Shown in pieces: positions 21,007 to 32,293 of a DNA stretch of 64,000 nt. This stretch comes from Pseudo-nitzschia pungens (taxonomy: Eukaryota > Bacillariophyta > Bacillariophyceae > Bacillariales > Bacillariaceae). The notes beneath the pieces are model-generated. The model did not search any database and was not told where the DNA came from. It saw only the letters and a program-made list of their open reading frames with translations. Within the stretch, counting starts at the first letter, position 1. Every line of letters starts with the position of its first letter. The DNA is taken from NCBI GenBank assembly GCA_037355855.1, contig CM074758.1, positions 6,173,001 to 6,237,000 on the forward strand. The letters are read 5' to 3'. The position numbers were made by a program, and so were the translations under genes.

Positions 21007-21264
21007 TGTGACATGCTAGCGTAGCATGAATCACGATTAAATAATTAACCGAATCCCACATATGAGCTGACCGGTGTTTGAATACAAATATTCAAACTGT
21101 ACGCCGGACACTCCAGCAATGCATGTGTGCCGGTATTCAAATAGTAACAAGGCACGCTCGTGTGTATTCAAACGGTCACACGAAAACTGAAATGCTCTCT
21201 TAAGAGTTAACGATTAGTCACAATTTTCATACTACTCCAATTTTTTCTACTTTAGAGTGTAACA
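21007..21264 (+). repeat. Gyp-A copy 2, 5' LTR (short variant)
   Basis: 258 bp, TGTGACATGC...TTAGAGTGTAACA. The middle resembles the 293-bp LTR variant at 36729 and 44225 (phrases GAGCTGACCGGTGTTTGAAT and CTCTCTTAAGAGTTAAC), but part of it is missing. It abuts LINE-B at 21006. Confidence 0.9.
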
Positions 21265-21392
21265 CAGTAATTACTGTTTATCTTCGACATAGGAAAACAG
21301 TAGAATTCAGTACTGAACCAAACCAAAGAACAAACATACCTTATCCTCAACAACAGAGGCACCTTTATCCCCAGCAAGCTAATCGTCGCAAC

Positions 21393-22430
21393 ATGGCAGG
21401 CATCTATAGAGATCCCCCTATCACTTACAAGAGCTCTTTCGATCAAACCAAGCCAAAGCTCTTTACCCTCTACAATGTCGATGAGGATCGGACCGACAGC
21501 ATGAAGGTCCCCCTGTTCACAGAGACTAGAGGACTAGAAGAACTGCTCTTTGTGGAGGAGTCTTTCCAAAACGCCGCCAAGCTTCTAAGGCTCCCGATTG
21601 ACATCTATCTCACCCACTTCAGTCATTGCCTCACTACGGACGCGCAAAGCAAGTGGAATGACATGATAAAGGATCCACTGGACCCAGAAGAATACCAGTA
21701 CTCCCAAGAAGAGATCGGAGGTTATGAACAAGCATTCCTTGACTTCACCAAGTTCTACTGCAATGCCAGAGATGCCAGGGATATCATGCACACGTATCTC
21801 AGAAGCTCCGAATGCAGAAAGACGCCATCGGTCACATGCAAAGAGCACACAGACTGGATCCTTATCCTCATGAAATACACCCTGAAACTAGATGGAAGCA
21901 TCTCTCCCCTCTCACGAGTAGAGAAACTCACCATTCTCCTACACTCCTTCCCATCCGCATGGATTGAAAGCTATGGGATCATCCACAGTGGAATTCAGGA
22001 GGATACCACAGTCCAACACATTGTGGACCACATGAGCTGCCACAAGAGACAAGCCAACAAGAAGAGCAACAAGAATGACAACAAACAGCAGAAGCGCTCA
22101 AACAACAACAACAACAACAATAACAACTCTCGTAAGCGAAACAGCCACTTTAACCACAAGGGGAACAACAATAAGAAGAAGTCCAATCCATGCCGGATCC
22201 CCGGTCACAACCACGATTGGTCGGAGTGCCCAAAGAACAAGTACTCCAAGAACTATAACAAGGGATCTACTGCCAAGCAAGCTGAAACCTTCCATACTCA
22301 AGCTCACCTTGTCCCCCGAAGCAACGAGTCCTTCCAAGCGCACATGCAAGCAGCAAGGGACCTATACCACTCAGAAAATGGAGGCCGAACTGAAAGAAGT
22401 ATCGATGGGGAACTCATCTGGCTCCCCTGA
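21393..22430 (+). CDS. gag: Gyp-A copy 2 Gag
   Basis: Intact 345-residue Gag with the same layout as at 9474-10529: capsid-like part, basic Lys/Asn tract, zinc knuckle C-R-I-P-G-H-N-H-D-W-S-E-C and the conserved end G-E-L-I-W-L-P. The stop is TGA followed by CTC (22428-22433). The next codons stay open in the same frame into pol. Confidence 0.93.
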   Translation: MAGIYRDPPITYKSSFDQTKPKLFTLYNVDEDRTDSMKVPLFTETRGLEELLFVEESFQNAAKLLRLPIDIYLTHFSHCLTTDAQSKWNDMIKDPLDPEEYQYSQEEIGGYEQAFLDFTKFYCNARDARDIMHTYLRSSECRKTPSVTCKEHTDWILILMKYTLKLDGSISPLSRVEKLTILLHSFPSAWIESYGIIHSGIQEDTTVQHIVDHMSCHKRQANKKSNKNDNKQQKRSNNNNNNNNNSRKRNSHFNHKGNNNKKKSNPCRIPGHNHDWSECPKNKYSKNYNKGSTAKQAETFHTQAHLVPRSNESFQAHMQAARDLYHSENGGRTERSIDGELIWLP

Positions 22431-25400
22431 CTCCAAGGCTCCAAGCCTAACAAGAAGCCCCGGGCTTCACCTAAACCAGCAATCACCTTGCCTCCAGCTC
22501 CCCAGGAACTGGATGCCAGCACAGCCCTGCTGTCTGGGATGACGCATGGAGGAGATCTCCCGGATAAAGAGGGGAAGGAACCTACAGGATGGAGTATTCC
22601 TGTTGAAAGCTCAGCAAAGCCTGCTACCACAGCAGCAAAAACAATCGTTCAAAACATCCTGAATGATATATCGAACGTGGATCCGAATCGAAACCAACCA
22701 AATCGATCCAAGGGTACAACAGACACATCATCGATCACTATCGATCCGAATAAGACAGCAGCAACAAATGGACCACTCTTGTCTCTAGCAAGGAATTGGT
22801 CTACCAGTACAGCCAAAAATCTCTATTGCAATCCTGGAAACTCCAAAGACTACACCAAAGGAGGTGCGCTGGAGCAAAATTATTTAAAACTGCTGTGAAC
22901 TGCTGGAAATACAACAAAAAATACAGCAGAAACTACAATGAATAAGAGCAATGTGGCTCCTATTCTACTAACCAATATACAGTTCATACAAGGCATTCCT
23001 CTCAAAGCATGACCACTACTAGCGCTACTAGATAGTGGATCCTCCGGACCTCTAATCAACAAAAGAGCTCTACTATTTGGCACAATGCCACTCCGAAGCA
23101 AGCATCAAGTCCTAACTACTACAGCAAATGGAAGCTTTGATACTACAGAATACATCATCATGAAGACCCTCAAGTTACAAGAGTTTGGCAACTACAACAT
23201 CGATCGACAAGAGGCAAGGCTCTTCCATTCCCCCAACTGCAAATACGATCTTATACTAGGCAGAGACTTCCTCCACCTGGCACAGATCAATCTCCTATTC
23301 AAAGAAGGAGCAGTTCAGTGGATGGATAGAACTATTCCCATGAAAGACACCTCCTTATACCATGACAACTACAACATGCTCATGGAAGAACTAGAAGACG
23401 CTGAACTCTTTGCTGATGACCTCTCCTTTGCCAATCCATACAAGTCCAAGGTGATCCTAGACAGAGCCTACCAAGAAACAGATCCATCTACAGTCACGCA
23501 GCAACAGTCCCACATGTCCAAAGCAGAGCAACAACAGTTCCAAGCAATACTAAACAAATATCCAAATGTCTTCAATGGAGAACTTGGCAAGTACCCTCAC
23601 AAGAAGATCTCTCTAAGACTCAAGCCCGGATCCAAGCCCATCCACAAGAAGCCATATCCAGTCGCATACAAAAGAGAAGACCTATTCAAAAGGGAGCTCC
23701 AGAATCTTTGTAATGATGGAGTACTCAAGCGTTGCACTGGACCGGCTGAATGGGCTTTTCCAACCTTTATTGTTCCAAAGAAAGACAACAGGGTCCGATG
23801 GGTATCAGACTTCAGAGAACTCAAATGAACTCCTTGAAAGAAGACCTTATCCCATACCAAGGATACAGGATATCATGAACAAGCGTGGCAAGTATACCCA
23901 CTTCACCAAGATTGACTTATCCATGCAATACTGCTGCTTTGAACTGGATGACGCAAGCAAGAAGCTCTGTACCATAGTCACACCATATGGTTGCTATGAA
24001 TACCAACGCCTACCAATGGGTGTCAAAGTCTCTCCGGATGTTGCTCAACAACTCATGGAAGATATCCTACAAGACACTGACTGCACTGTTTATATGGATG
24101 ATATTGGTATCTGGACTGATGGATCCTTTGATCTCCATATGAAAACTATCAAGATCCTCGACCGGCTCAACCAAAATGGACTCAAGTGCAACCCACTCAA
24201 GTGTGATTGGGCTGTACAAGAAACTGACTTCCTTGGATATTGGATGACTCCTACTGCAGTTAAACCATGGCGCAAAAAGATTGAAGCCATTCTACATATG
24301 GATCGACCGAGAACTGTAATCCAAGTCAAGTCATTCCTTGGAGCAGTTGGATACTACAGGGATACGTGGCCTCGCAGATCTCATGTCCTAGCTCCTCTAT
24401 TTGATATAACTGGTACTCCCAAGAAGCAGATCCCTCAAGCAGCTGCCATCAAAGGCAAGCAACGCAAAGCCCCTTCAGCTTTCACTTGGGGACCAGCTCA
24501 AGATAAAGCCTTTCAAGAGATGAAAGCAATGGTGGCAGCAGATGCGCTGAACACCTATCTAGACCTTAACAAGCCCTTTGAACTGTACACTGATGCCTCG
24601 GATCTACAATTAGGCGCTGCCATAATACAGGATGGCAAACCGATAGCCTATTGGCCCAAGAAACTATCTGATACCCAGAAGAACTATACTACAATGGAGA
24701 AAGAACTCCTCACAATCGTACTCTGCTGCAAAGAATACCGAAAGATGCTCCTTGGTGGTGTTATCAATGTATACACTGACCACAAGAACCTTACCTTCAG
24801 AACCCTCGCAGTCCAACGAGTCCTCCGATGGAGACTATTCCTTGAAGAATTCGGTGTCAACCTCACCGATGTTGAAGGCAAGAAGAATGTTCTTGCTGAT
24901 GCCTTCTCCAGGCTCCCCCGGATGGATCCACCTACTGTGGGGAAGAAAGAAGCCCTTGGTAAGGGCACTCTTATTGACTTTTTGAAACTTGAAGTCCCTA
25001 AACAAGATGAAGAACTGTTCCTAGCAGAGTTCCCTAACTTATTTCAGCACTTATGCAATGACGCAGATCAGGAACTCCAAGCCTGCCTGCTGAACAATGA
25101 GTGCCTTATCAACCTACCTAACAGTCAAGAGGTAGAATGCCCGGTGAACTACTCCAACATATACCTTCATCAGCAGAAGGATCCAACCATCAAGTTCAAG
25201 ACTCAGTCGAAAGTCTTCTTCTACCAAGAATTAGAGGGCAACAAGATACTTTGTTACGCGAATCAATCCAATCCCGAAAGCTGGAGAATCTACATACCAG
25301 CATCTCTTATTAATGATACCATCAAATGGTATCATCTCCTGTTGGGTCATTGTGGATCCACCAGATTACAACAGACTATATCAGCCCGATTATATGCTGA

Positions 25401-25990
25401 TAACCTAACCAGTTTATGCAAGTCCTATGTATGCCCAGACCATTGCATCAAATACAAGAACCAAAACTCCCAATATGGCAAACTGCCACCAAAAGAAGCG
25501 CCATTATCCCCATTCCATGAAGTACATGTCGACCTCATTGGACCCTGGAAAATTACAGCTCAGGGCAAGAACTACAACTTTAAAGCCCTAACCTGTATTG
25601 ATCCTGTTACTAACCTCCTTGAAATCATCAGAATCAGGGACAAGTCCTCTCAGCATGTATCTGATCAATTCAAGAACTGCTGGCTCTCAAGATATCCAAG
25701 ACCTATTAGATGTGTTCATGATAATGGTGGTGAATTTCTAGGAGCTGAATTCCAAACAACACTCAAACAGTATGGAATCCAAGCAGTACCAACAACAGTA
25801 AAGAACCCTCAGTCGAACGCCATTTGCGAAAGAGTCCATCATACAGTGGCTGATATCCTTCGCATTCTGGTACATGTTAATCCTCCTCAGGTTAACACCA
25901 GAGCGAGTCAACTCATGGATAATGCCCTATCCACCTGTATGCATGCTTCCAGATGTGCTGTTAATGCTGCTCTACAAGCATCCCCAGGTT
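22431..25990 (+). pseudogene. pol: Gyp-A copy 2 pol, broken
   Basis: In frame with gag after UGA. Domains seen: protease (L-L-D-S-G-S-S-G, about 23029), protease-RT linker, RT (Y-M-D-D instead of Y-I-D-D), RNase H, integrase zinc region and D,D,E core (H-V-D-L-I-G-P, H-D-N-G-G-E-F, N-A-I-C-E-R). Breaks: TGA at 22896-22898 and TGA at about 23009 (AGA elsewhere), then an extra A near 23825 that shifts the frame in the early RT. The C-terminus is lost at the rearrangement point. Confidence 0.9.
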
Positions 25991-26344
25991 TCCAGGTGGA
26001 AGGCACAGATCACTGGTAGTTTGAATCAGCAATATCAGACTGAACAACGCACAGACACTCGATTCATGACTCACTGATCCATTCACGAGTATCAGTCATT
26101 ATTCAGTTCTGATAGAATTCCGACCATTAGACGAAGTCGGTCTTCTTAAGTATTTTCACGAATAGATAAATTCATCGAACCTACAAGTTTCTCAATTGAG
26201 TCCTTTTGGTTCTAAAACTCAATAGCACACAATTTTACAATCAGCGTAGTTCATATTGAATTCAATTGCAATATTGCTGAAAAATTTTCTCTGTATTGAT
26301 ACAGTATCAAGCCCTTCTAAAAACCGTTGTAACACCTGATCACC
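25991..26344. other. Gyp-C upstream region, possible LTR part
   Basis: No gene. A/T-rich DNA with the phrase ACCGTTGTAACA (to 26334) shortly before the gag ATG resembles the 3' terminus of the Gyp-A LTR (ACCGTAACA), so part of a Gyp-C LTR may lie here. I cannot find its other end or a partner copy. Confidence 0.3.
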
Positions 26345-27677
26345 ATGGCCGCCATCGCTCAGCTTCAAGCTACCAAGCAACCGCCCATCCCCTTCAAACC
26401 CATCATTTCCTACCAGGATTACCCCACCACTCGTCTTGTCCACCGCTTCACCCTCCCTCCACCTCCCACCGGAGCACCAGCACCAGCCCCAGCACCAGCC
26501 CCAGCACCCGCCCCAGCACCCGCCCCAGCACCCGCCTCGTCAACCACCTCCTCCACCTCAATCCTCAAGAAACAAGACACCAACTTCTGCCCCGACTCAT
26601 CCGACAAAGAACGCCTCATCCGCGTCATCGAAGACTTCATCGACGCAGCCAGCACTTCCAATCTTGACCTCCACGACAAGACCCTACACAAGAAAGCCCG
26701 CGACGTTCTTGGTGGTGACCTCAAACACTCCTGGGACTCCGTCATCACCGGTAACTCCAACCTTGACGACGCAGACTTCAAAAACAACATCCGCACCTTC
26801 CTCGGCATGTTCCTCCCCTCCAACGCATTCTTGATTCAACAGGAATATATGCTTCACGCCATGAAACCATTCAACATGGACTGCTTCGCAACCGCAGGTC
26901 GTCTACGCCTCATCAACATCCTAAGTGTCCATCTCCCCGGATCCAGCGGCAACAAGCTCTTTCCTGATGACACCTCTCTTAAGAACGCCTTCTACCGCCT
27001 CATGCTCCCCGCCTGGCAACTCAAGTTCAACAACTACGAATTCCAACGTCTCGTAGCTTTCATGGAACAACAACGCCTTCACCATGACGCCAGTCAACAA
27101 TTCCGCCAAAACCGCCGCAAATTCAACGGAAACCCCAACAACCGAACCCAACGCCCCAGATACAACTCTGCCTCTCCACGCACCTTGTTCCATAACAACA
27201 ACTCCTATCGCCCCAACAACAACAACCCCCCCCCCCCGCAACCAGTACACCCAAACCAACCCTTGCCCACACACCAACGGACACTCCAATGGTCACTCCA
27301 ATGGATCCCAAACCACCAATCGCCCCAACCCTCGCCCAAACAACGGACACAGAACCAACACCCCCAATCGCCCTAATGGACCCCCCAGATACAACACTCG
27401 CTTCCAACAACGCCGCGCCGCAAACAACAACAACAACCGATCCGACGCTCATCACCTAGACTTCGACTCCGACATGTATTACGACAACTCACACCCTGAA
27501 GACAACAACTTCGACAACAATCACGAAGACAATTATTACCAGGAATGTGAAAACAACAGCACCGCTCTCACCCAAGAAGAAGAACAAGACTACGAAGACA
27601 ACTACTACCAAGACTACAACAATGAATGCTACCACCAAAACATCTATCATCAAGAACACGACTCAGTCGACTACTGA
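26345..27677 (+). pseudogene. gag: Gyp-C Gag, frame change at a C12 run
   Basis: ATG 26345 (ACCATGGCC context) opens a Gag-like protein. It has a Pro/Ala repeat linker at residues about 40-65 and a helical capsid-like region (K-E-R-L-I-R-V-I-E-D-F to about residue 250). An Asn/Arg-rich nucleic-acid-binding tail follows. At 27226-27237 there is a run of 12 C; after it, the Asn/Gly/Arg-rich reading continues in another frame and then becomes an acidic Tyr/Asp/Asn tail ending D-S-V-D-Y and TGA (27675-27677). The shift is either slippage in this copy or true frameshifting. No zinc knuckle seen. Confidence 0.65.
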
Positions 27678-27892
27678 CTATCACGCCCCCATAACCGCAG
27701 TCCATCAGAACCTGTACCCTTCACCATCGCCCTGTCCTGTACCATTCAAACCAGCACATCCAACCGTCCATATCTCATCCTATGTGATTCTGGATCCAAG
27801 ACCACCTGGTTCAGCCAACACGCCCTACCTCCCGAAACCACCCCCACTCACACAACTGACATCTCTGGAGTCACCATGGCAGGAGAATTCAA
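27678..27892 (+). pseudogene. Gyp-C protease, N-terminal fragment
   Basis: This lies in the same frame as the gag tail, directly after its UGA (context UGA CUA). The reading leads into F-T-I-A-L and L-I-L-C-D-S-G-S-K-T-T-W, an aspartic protease active site (D-S-G). It is cut at 27892 by the 3' tail of a LINE-A copy on the opposite strand. RT and integrase are missing. Confidence 0.7.
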
Positions 27893-28768
27893 AATAATAA
27901 TAATATACGTATTTAAATAACTTTAATCACCAAAGGTGAAACTAAATTACTCAGTCTGTAACCAGACTTTAACGTCGCCTCCATCATAGAGTCAGGACCC
28001 AAAGTGGTAGAACGACAAATTTTCAAACAAACCTTGAACATCAAGCAGGGAAAAAGACAAGCAAGTCCCACAAAATAGGGACTTGAGAGAAAGGGATGGG
28101 ATGATATTGGGATTCAAACCAGTATCAAAAGGGATGGGACAGGATGAGGAGCAGGAACAGAGGACAAAACCAAAGTACAAAGTGGAAGCACCCTAAGGTC
28201 CCGTAAGCCAGGCTCTTAGGAGAGCAGCCTCTCGTTGGTAGGGCTGCACAGGTTGGACAGGCGCTGCATACTGCTTCCTGGCAAGGTGGATGGTTGCAAG
28301 CCACTGCCTCTTGGCAGTCAGGGTGTAACCTTGTAGGACTTGGAAAGGGGTTTGTAAAAGGGAGTGTGACTGGGGAAGTGCACCAGCTGCACCAAGTGCC
28401 AATTCAGAGGTGATGGAAGCATCAATAGATTGGTGTTGTTCAGCTTCAAGGGTTCCCCCAGGACCATGGAGTCGTTCATTCCTATAGGTCCAAAGATCCC
28501 AGGAGGTAAGAAAGAACTGATGGATGATAGCTGTAGCCCAGCGTTTGGGAGAGCGCTTGCTTCCAATGTGGGAGTAGTAGTCAGCCTGGATTTGGTACCA
28601 GCGAGGAGACCACCTACCAAGGAGCCAGTTGTGCCAACCAATAGTCCTCTGTGCCCTGACAGCAGAAGCAATTGCAAGTGAGTAGGATGATGGATAAATT
28701 CTCCGGCCCTTCCGAACTCTGGTGAGAAGATCCACAATGGCAACAACCAATGATGGATCAGTCTGCTC
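27893..28768 (-). pseudogene. LINE-A 3' end, minus strand (ORF2 C-terminus, 3' UTR, tail)
   Basis: Reading leftwards: the ORF2 end after the zinc finger (28768-28193), the 3' UTR with both hairpins and an ATT tail at 27893. CAG became TAG near 28193, just before the normal end. The 5' side is cut by the LTR at 28769. It was inserted in Gyp-C protease; the matching target duplication lies on the lost side. Confidence 0.85.
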
Positions 28769-29097
28769 TGTGACGGGCTAGCGTAGCTAACAGTCATGAT
28801 TGAATAATTAACCGAATCTCAGATGGGAATCGAATACGAAGTATTATGTATTCAGCCATGAATACGTTTCAATATGTGTTCTAACTATTATGGTCGAGTC
28901 CCAGAAGGTGATATATGCCTAATCGTGGGAACCGACAATAAACCAACATTTATGGCAGAGCATGCCAAAATGTGGCTATGCTCGCGACCTCAAATTTTAT
29001 ATGTCTCCATTCTTAATTCGCGTAACAATATCTCGTAAAGTATCTAAACATTCACAATTTCTATACTACTCCGAAATTTCTACTCTAGACCGTAACA
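28769..29097 (+). repeat. Gyp-A LTR (329 bp), chimera 1, 5' LTR
   Basis: Begins TGTGACGGGC and ends GACCGTAACA; the palindrome CAGTAATTACTG follows at 29098-29109. Closest to the LTRs at 5220, 10643, 46309 and 52619. Confidence 0.92.
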
Positions 29098-29214
29098 CAG
29101 TAATTACTGTTTGTGCTTTACAGTAGAAACAGTAGAACTCAGTACTGAATTCAAAACCGAACAAACCTCACTTATCCTCAACAAAAGGGACACCTTGTAT
29201 CTCCAACAAGAAAC

Positions 29215-30252
29215 ATGGCCGGCATCTACAGAGATCCCCCTATTGCCTATAAGAGCTCCTTCGATCGAACCAAGCCTAAGCTCTTCACCCTGTACAATGT
29301 CGATGAGGACCGGACCGACAGCATGAAAGTCCCCCTGTTTACAGAGACAGGAGGCCTGGAAGAGCTGCTCTTTGTGGAGGAGTCCTTCCGAAACGCCGCT
29401 AAGCTCCTAAGACTACCAATCGATATCTATCTCACCCACTTCAGTCGCTGCCTCACCACTGACGCGCAGACCAAGTGGAATGACATGATAAAAGATCCAC
29501 TGGACCCAGAAGAATATCAATATGAACAGGAAGAGATTGGAGGATATGAACAGGCGTTCCTTGACTTCACCAAGTTCTATTGCAATGCCAGAGACGCCAG
29601 AGACATCATGCACACCTACCTTCGAAGCTCCGAATGTCGTAAGACGCCATCGGTTACATGCAAAGAACACATGAAATACACCCAGAAGCTAGATGGAAGC
29701 AGTGCTCCCCTCTCCAGAGTGGAGAAACTTACTATCCTCCTGCACTCCTTCTCTTCCGGATGGATCGAAAGCTACAGAATTGTCCACAGTGGAATTCAAG
29801 CAAATACCACAGTCGAACATATAGTGGATCACATGAGCTGCCACGAGCGCCAAGCCAACAAGAAAGGCGATAAGAACAACAACAAACAACAACAGAAGCG
29901 CTCGAGCAACAACAACAACAATAACAACCACACTCGCAAGCGCAACTCCCATAACCACAAGGGCAACAATAACAAGAAGAAATCCAACCCCTGTAGGATT
30001 CCGGGCCATAATCATGATTGGTCTGAGTGTCCGAAGAACCGATTCTCCAAAAACTACAACAAGAACTCAGGAAACAACCAACAAACTGAGTCCCTCCACA
30101 CTCATACTCAAGCTCTCATGATACCAGGAAGCAATGAGACCTTCCAAGCCCATATCAACGCCGCTTGAGACGCAGCTATTGAGGAATACCATGCCAATCA
30201 TGGTGGAAGAACAGAAAGGAGCATCGATGGGGACCTCATTTGGCTCCCCTGA
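29215..30252 (+). pseudogene. gag: Gyp-A Gag in chimera 1, one nonsense codon
   Basis: Same layout as the intact Gag proteins. A short in-frame deletion follows C-K-E-H, and TGA at 30166-30168 stands where the copy at 9474-10529 has an Arg codon. The zinc knuckle C-R-I-P-G-H-N-H-D-W-S-E-C is intact. The natural terminal TGA is at 30250-30252, again in frame with the following protease reading. Confidence 0.88.
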
Positions 30253-30921
30253 ATCTCCAATAGCTCCAAGCCTAAGAAGCCCCGGGCTTCACCAAAACCA
30301 GCAATCACCTTGCCTCCAGCTCCCCAGTAACTGGATGCCAGCACAGCCCTGCTGTCTGGGATGACGCATGGAGGAGATTTCCCAGATAAAGAGGGGAAGG
30401 AACCTACAGGATGGAGTCCTGTTGAAAGCTCAGCAAAGCCTGCGAACGCAGTGATAACAACAAAAACAGTTTGATTCTCCGCAGAGAGCAATCCAAATAT
30501 GGATCCAAATCGAAACCAACCGAATCGATCCAAGGGTACAGACGCAAAAGATAGCACAGCAGCAATAAATAGACCAACCTTGTCCCTGGCAAGAAATTGG
30601 TCTACCGGTACAGCAAAAAATCTCTATTGCAATACTCAAAACTCCAAAGACTAAACCAAAGGAGGTGCGCTGGAGCAAAATTATTTAAAGCTGCTGTCGA
30701 CTGCTGGAAATACAGCAGAACAGGCATCGAATAAGAGCAACGTGGCTCCTATTCCGAATAAGAGCAACGTGGCTCCTATTCTTCTAACCAACGTACAGTA
30801 CATACAAGGCATCCCTCTCAAAGCAAGACCGCTACTAGCGCTACTAGATAGTGGATCCTCCGGAACTCTAATCAACAAGAGAGCACTACCATTCGGAACC
30901 ATACTAACCAGAAGCAAACAT
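30253..30921 (+). pseudogene. Gyp-A linker and protease start, truncated at the chimera junction
   Basis: Open in the gag frame with one shared TAA (30652-30654, TAC in intact copies). It includes L-L-D-S-G-S-S-G-T-L-I-N-K and stops abruptly after R-S-K-H-Q, where the Gyp-B leader phrase GAACTCAGTACTGAATCC begins. A 24-bp phrase around GAATAAGAGCAACGTGGCTC is duplicated in tandem here and in the other chimera. Confidence 0.85.
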
Positions 30922-31105
30922 CAGGAACTCAGTACTGAATCCAAAACAACCTTTATCCTAAACAACAGGGATATATCGATACCCTGACAAGCAAAAATCC
31001 TACAATCGGAACCTCCAAAAGAACCGATCGAACGAAATCTACGAACTACGAAACGCCGATACGAATCGATCGAACGCCGAATCGATCGAACCATACAAAT
31101 CAACC

Positions 31106-32293
31106 ATGGCAGGACTGTACAGAGATCCACCAATCAATTACACTCCTTCCTTCAACAGGAGTAAGCCCAAGAGAACCAAGCTCTCCATTACAAATCCCAA
31201 TGGGAAACAAGACAGCATGAAGATCCCTCTATTCACCAACAGAGGAGGACTAGAGGAATTTCTATTTGTTGAAGAAGCCTTCAGGAACGCCGCAAAGCTC
31301 CTGGGATTACCAACCACCGACTACATTACTTACTTCAGCAGATGTCTAAATACAGACACTCAATCCAAGTGGAATGAAATGCTACAGGATCCCCTGGATC
31401 CAGGTGAATTCCAATATGAAGAAAGCGCCGAAGGATATGAAGCAGCAATCATTGATTTTATCAAGGACTATTGCAATGCAAAAGACGCCAAAGATATCAT
31501 GCATACATACCTTCGAACGCTGAAGAAACCAAGCACTGTTTCATGCAAAGACCATGCAGACCGAATGCAAATTCTCTTCAAATATACCAAAAGACTCCAA
31601 GGAAATGGAACTGACCTATCACCAACAGAAGCCAAGACCATTCTGCTCCACACCTTCCCAAACAAATGGATCAACAGCTATGGTCTAATCCACCAAGGAA
31701 TCCAAGAAGATACCACTGTACAATTCATCGTCGACCATATGAGCTGCCTAGAGCGCCAAGCTAAAAGATGGTTGGAATCCTACGACACTTCCGATCGAAA
31801 TAACTCTCATTCGGACGCTGACAGTGATAACAACAGCTCTGATTCGGACTCTGACAGCATCAATAACAACAGCTCTGATTCGGACAGTGACACCGACGCT
31901 GAATCCGAAGAAGAAGAAGAAGAACATGAAGATCAAGCAGAGATCAGCAACACCAACAAAAGGAAATACAACAATCCCTGCAGAATCCCCGGACATAACC
32001 ACGATTGGTCCGTATGTCCAAAGAACAGATATTCCAAAAGAAATAAGAGCAATAGCAGCAACAACAGCACTGCTACGACTCCTAGCAATGACACTGGAAG
32101 CACTGCTTCCAATGAATCCTTCCAAGCCCACATGAAATGCGCCATGGAATCATACTGCGCCCAACATGATGGAACACTTGAAAGAACTATTGAAGGCACC
32201 ATTATATTCAAACCCAAACGCCCTCGTGGAAAACCAACTATTACCTGGCCTCTAACAAAACGCCCGGTACTCCACAACCCAACAACAACATAA
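31106..32293 (+). CDS. gag: Gyp-B Gag (chimera 1)
   Basis: An open frame of 395 residues. The N-terminal two thirds are clearly homologous to Gyp-A Gag (M-A-G-L-Y-R-D-P-P, F-V-E-E-A-F-R-N-A-A-K-L-L). Residues about 225-280 are an acidic Ser/Asp/Glu tract where Gyp-A has a basic Asn/Lys tract. The zinc knuckle C-R-I-P-G-H-N-H-D-W-S-V-C follows. The C-terminal end differs from the other Gyp-B copies, whose Gag ends at W-Q-P and TAG. No pol frame follows. Confidence 0.85.
   Translation: MAGLYRDPPINYTPSFNRSKPKRTKLSITNPNGKQDSMKIPLFTNRGGLEEFLFVEEAFRNAAKLLGLPTTDYITYFSRCLNTDTQSKWNEMLQDPLDPGEFQYEESAEGYEAAIIDFIKDYCNAKDAKDIMHTYLRTLKKPSTVSCKDHADRMQILFKYTKRLQGNGTDLSPTEAKTILLHTFPNKWINSYGLIHQGIQEDTTVQFIVDHMSCLERQAKRWLESYDTSDRNNSHSDADSDNNSSDSDSDSINNNSSDSDSDTDAESEEEEEEHEDQAEISNTNKRKYNNPCRIPGHNHDWSVCPKNRYSKRNKSNSSNNSTATTPSNDTGSTASNESFQAHMKCAMESYCAQHDGTLERTIEGTIIFKPKRPRGKPTITWPLTKRPVLHNPTTT

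Larger units (their letters stand above)
21007..25990 (+). mobile_element. Gyp-A copy 2, 5' LTR to integrase, no 3' end
   Basis: A 5' LTR (21007-21264), leader with the CAGTAATTACTG palindrome, intact gag and degenerate pol up to the integrase. The homology ends at about 25990 within the integrase C-terminal region (after A-S-P-G), where Gyp-C-associated DNA begins. No 3' LTR or target duplication remains, so the right end is a rearrangement. Confidence 0.88.
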
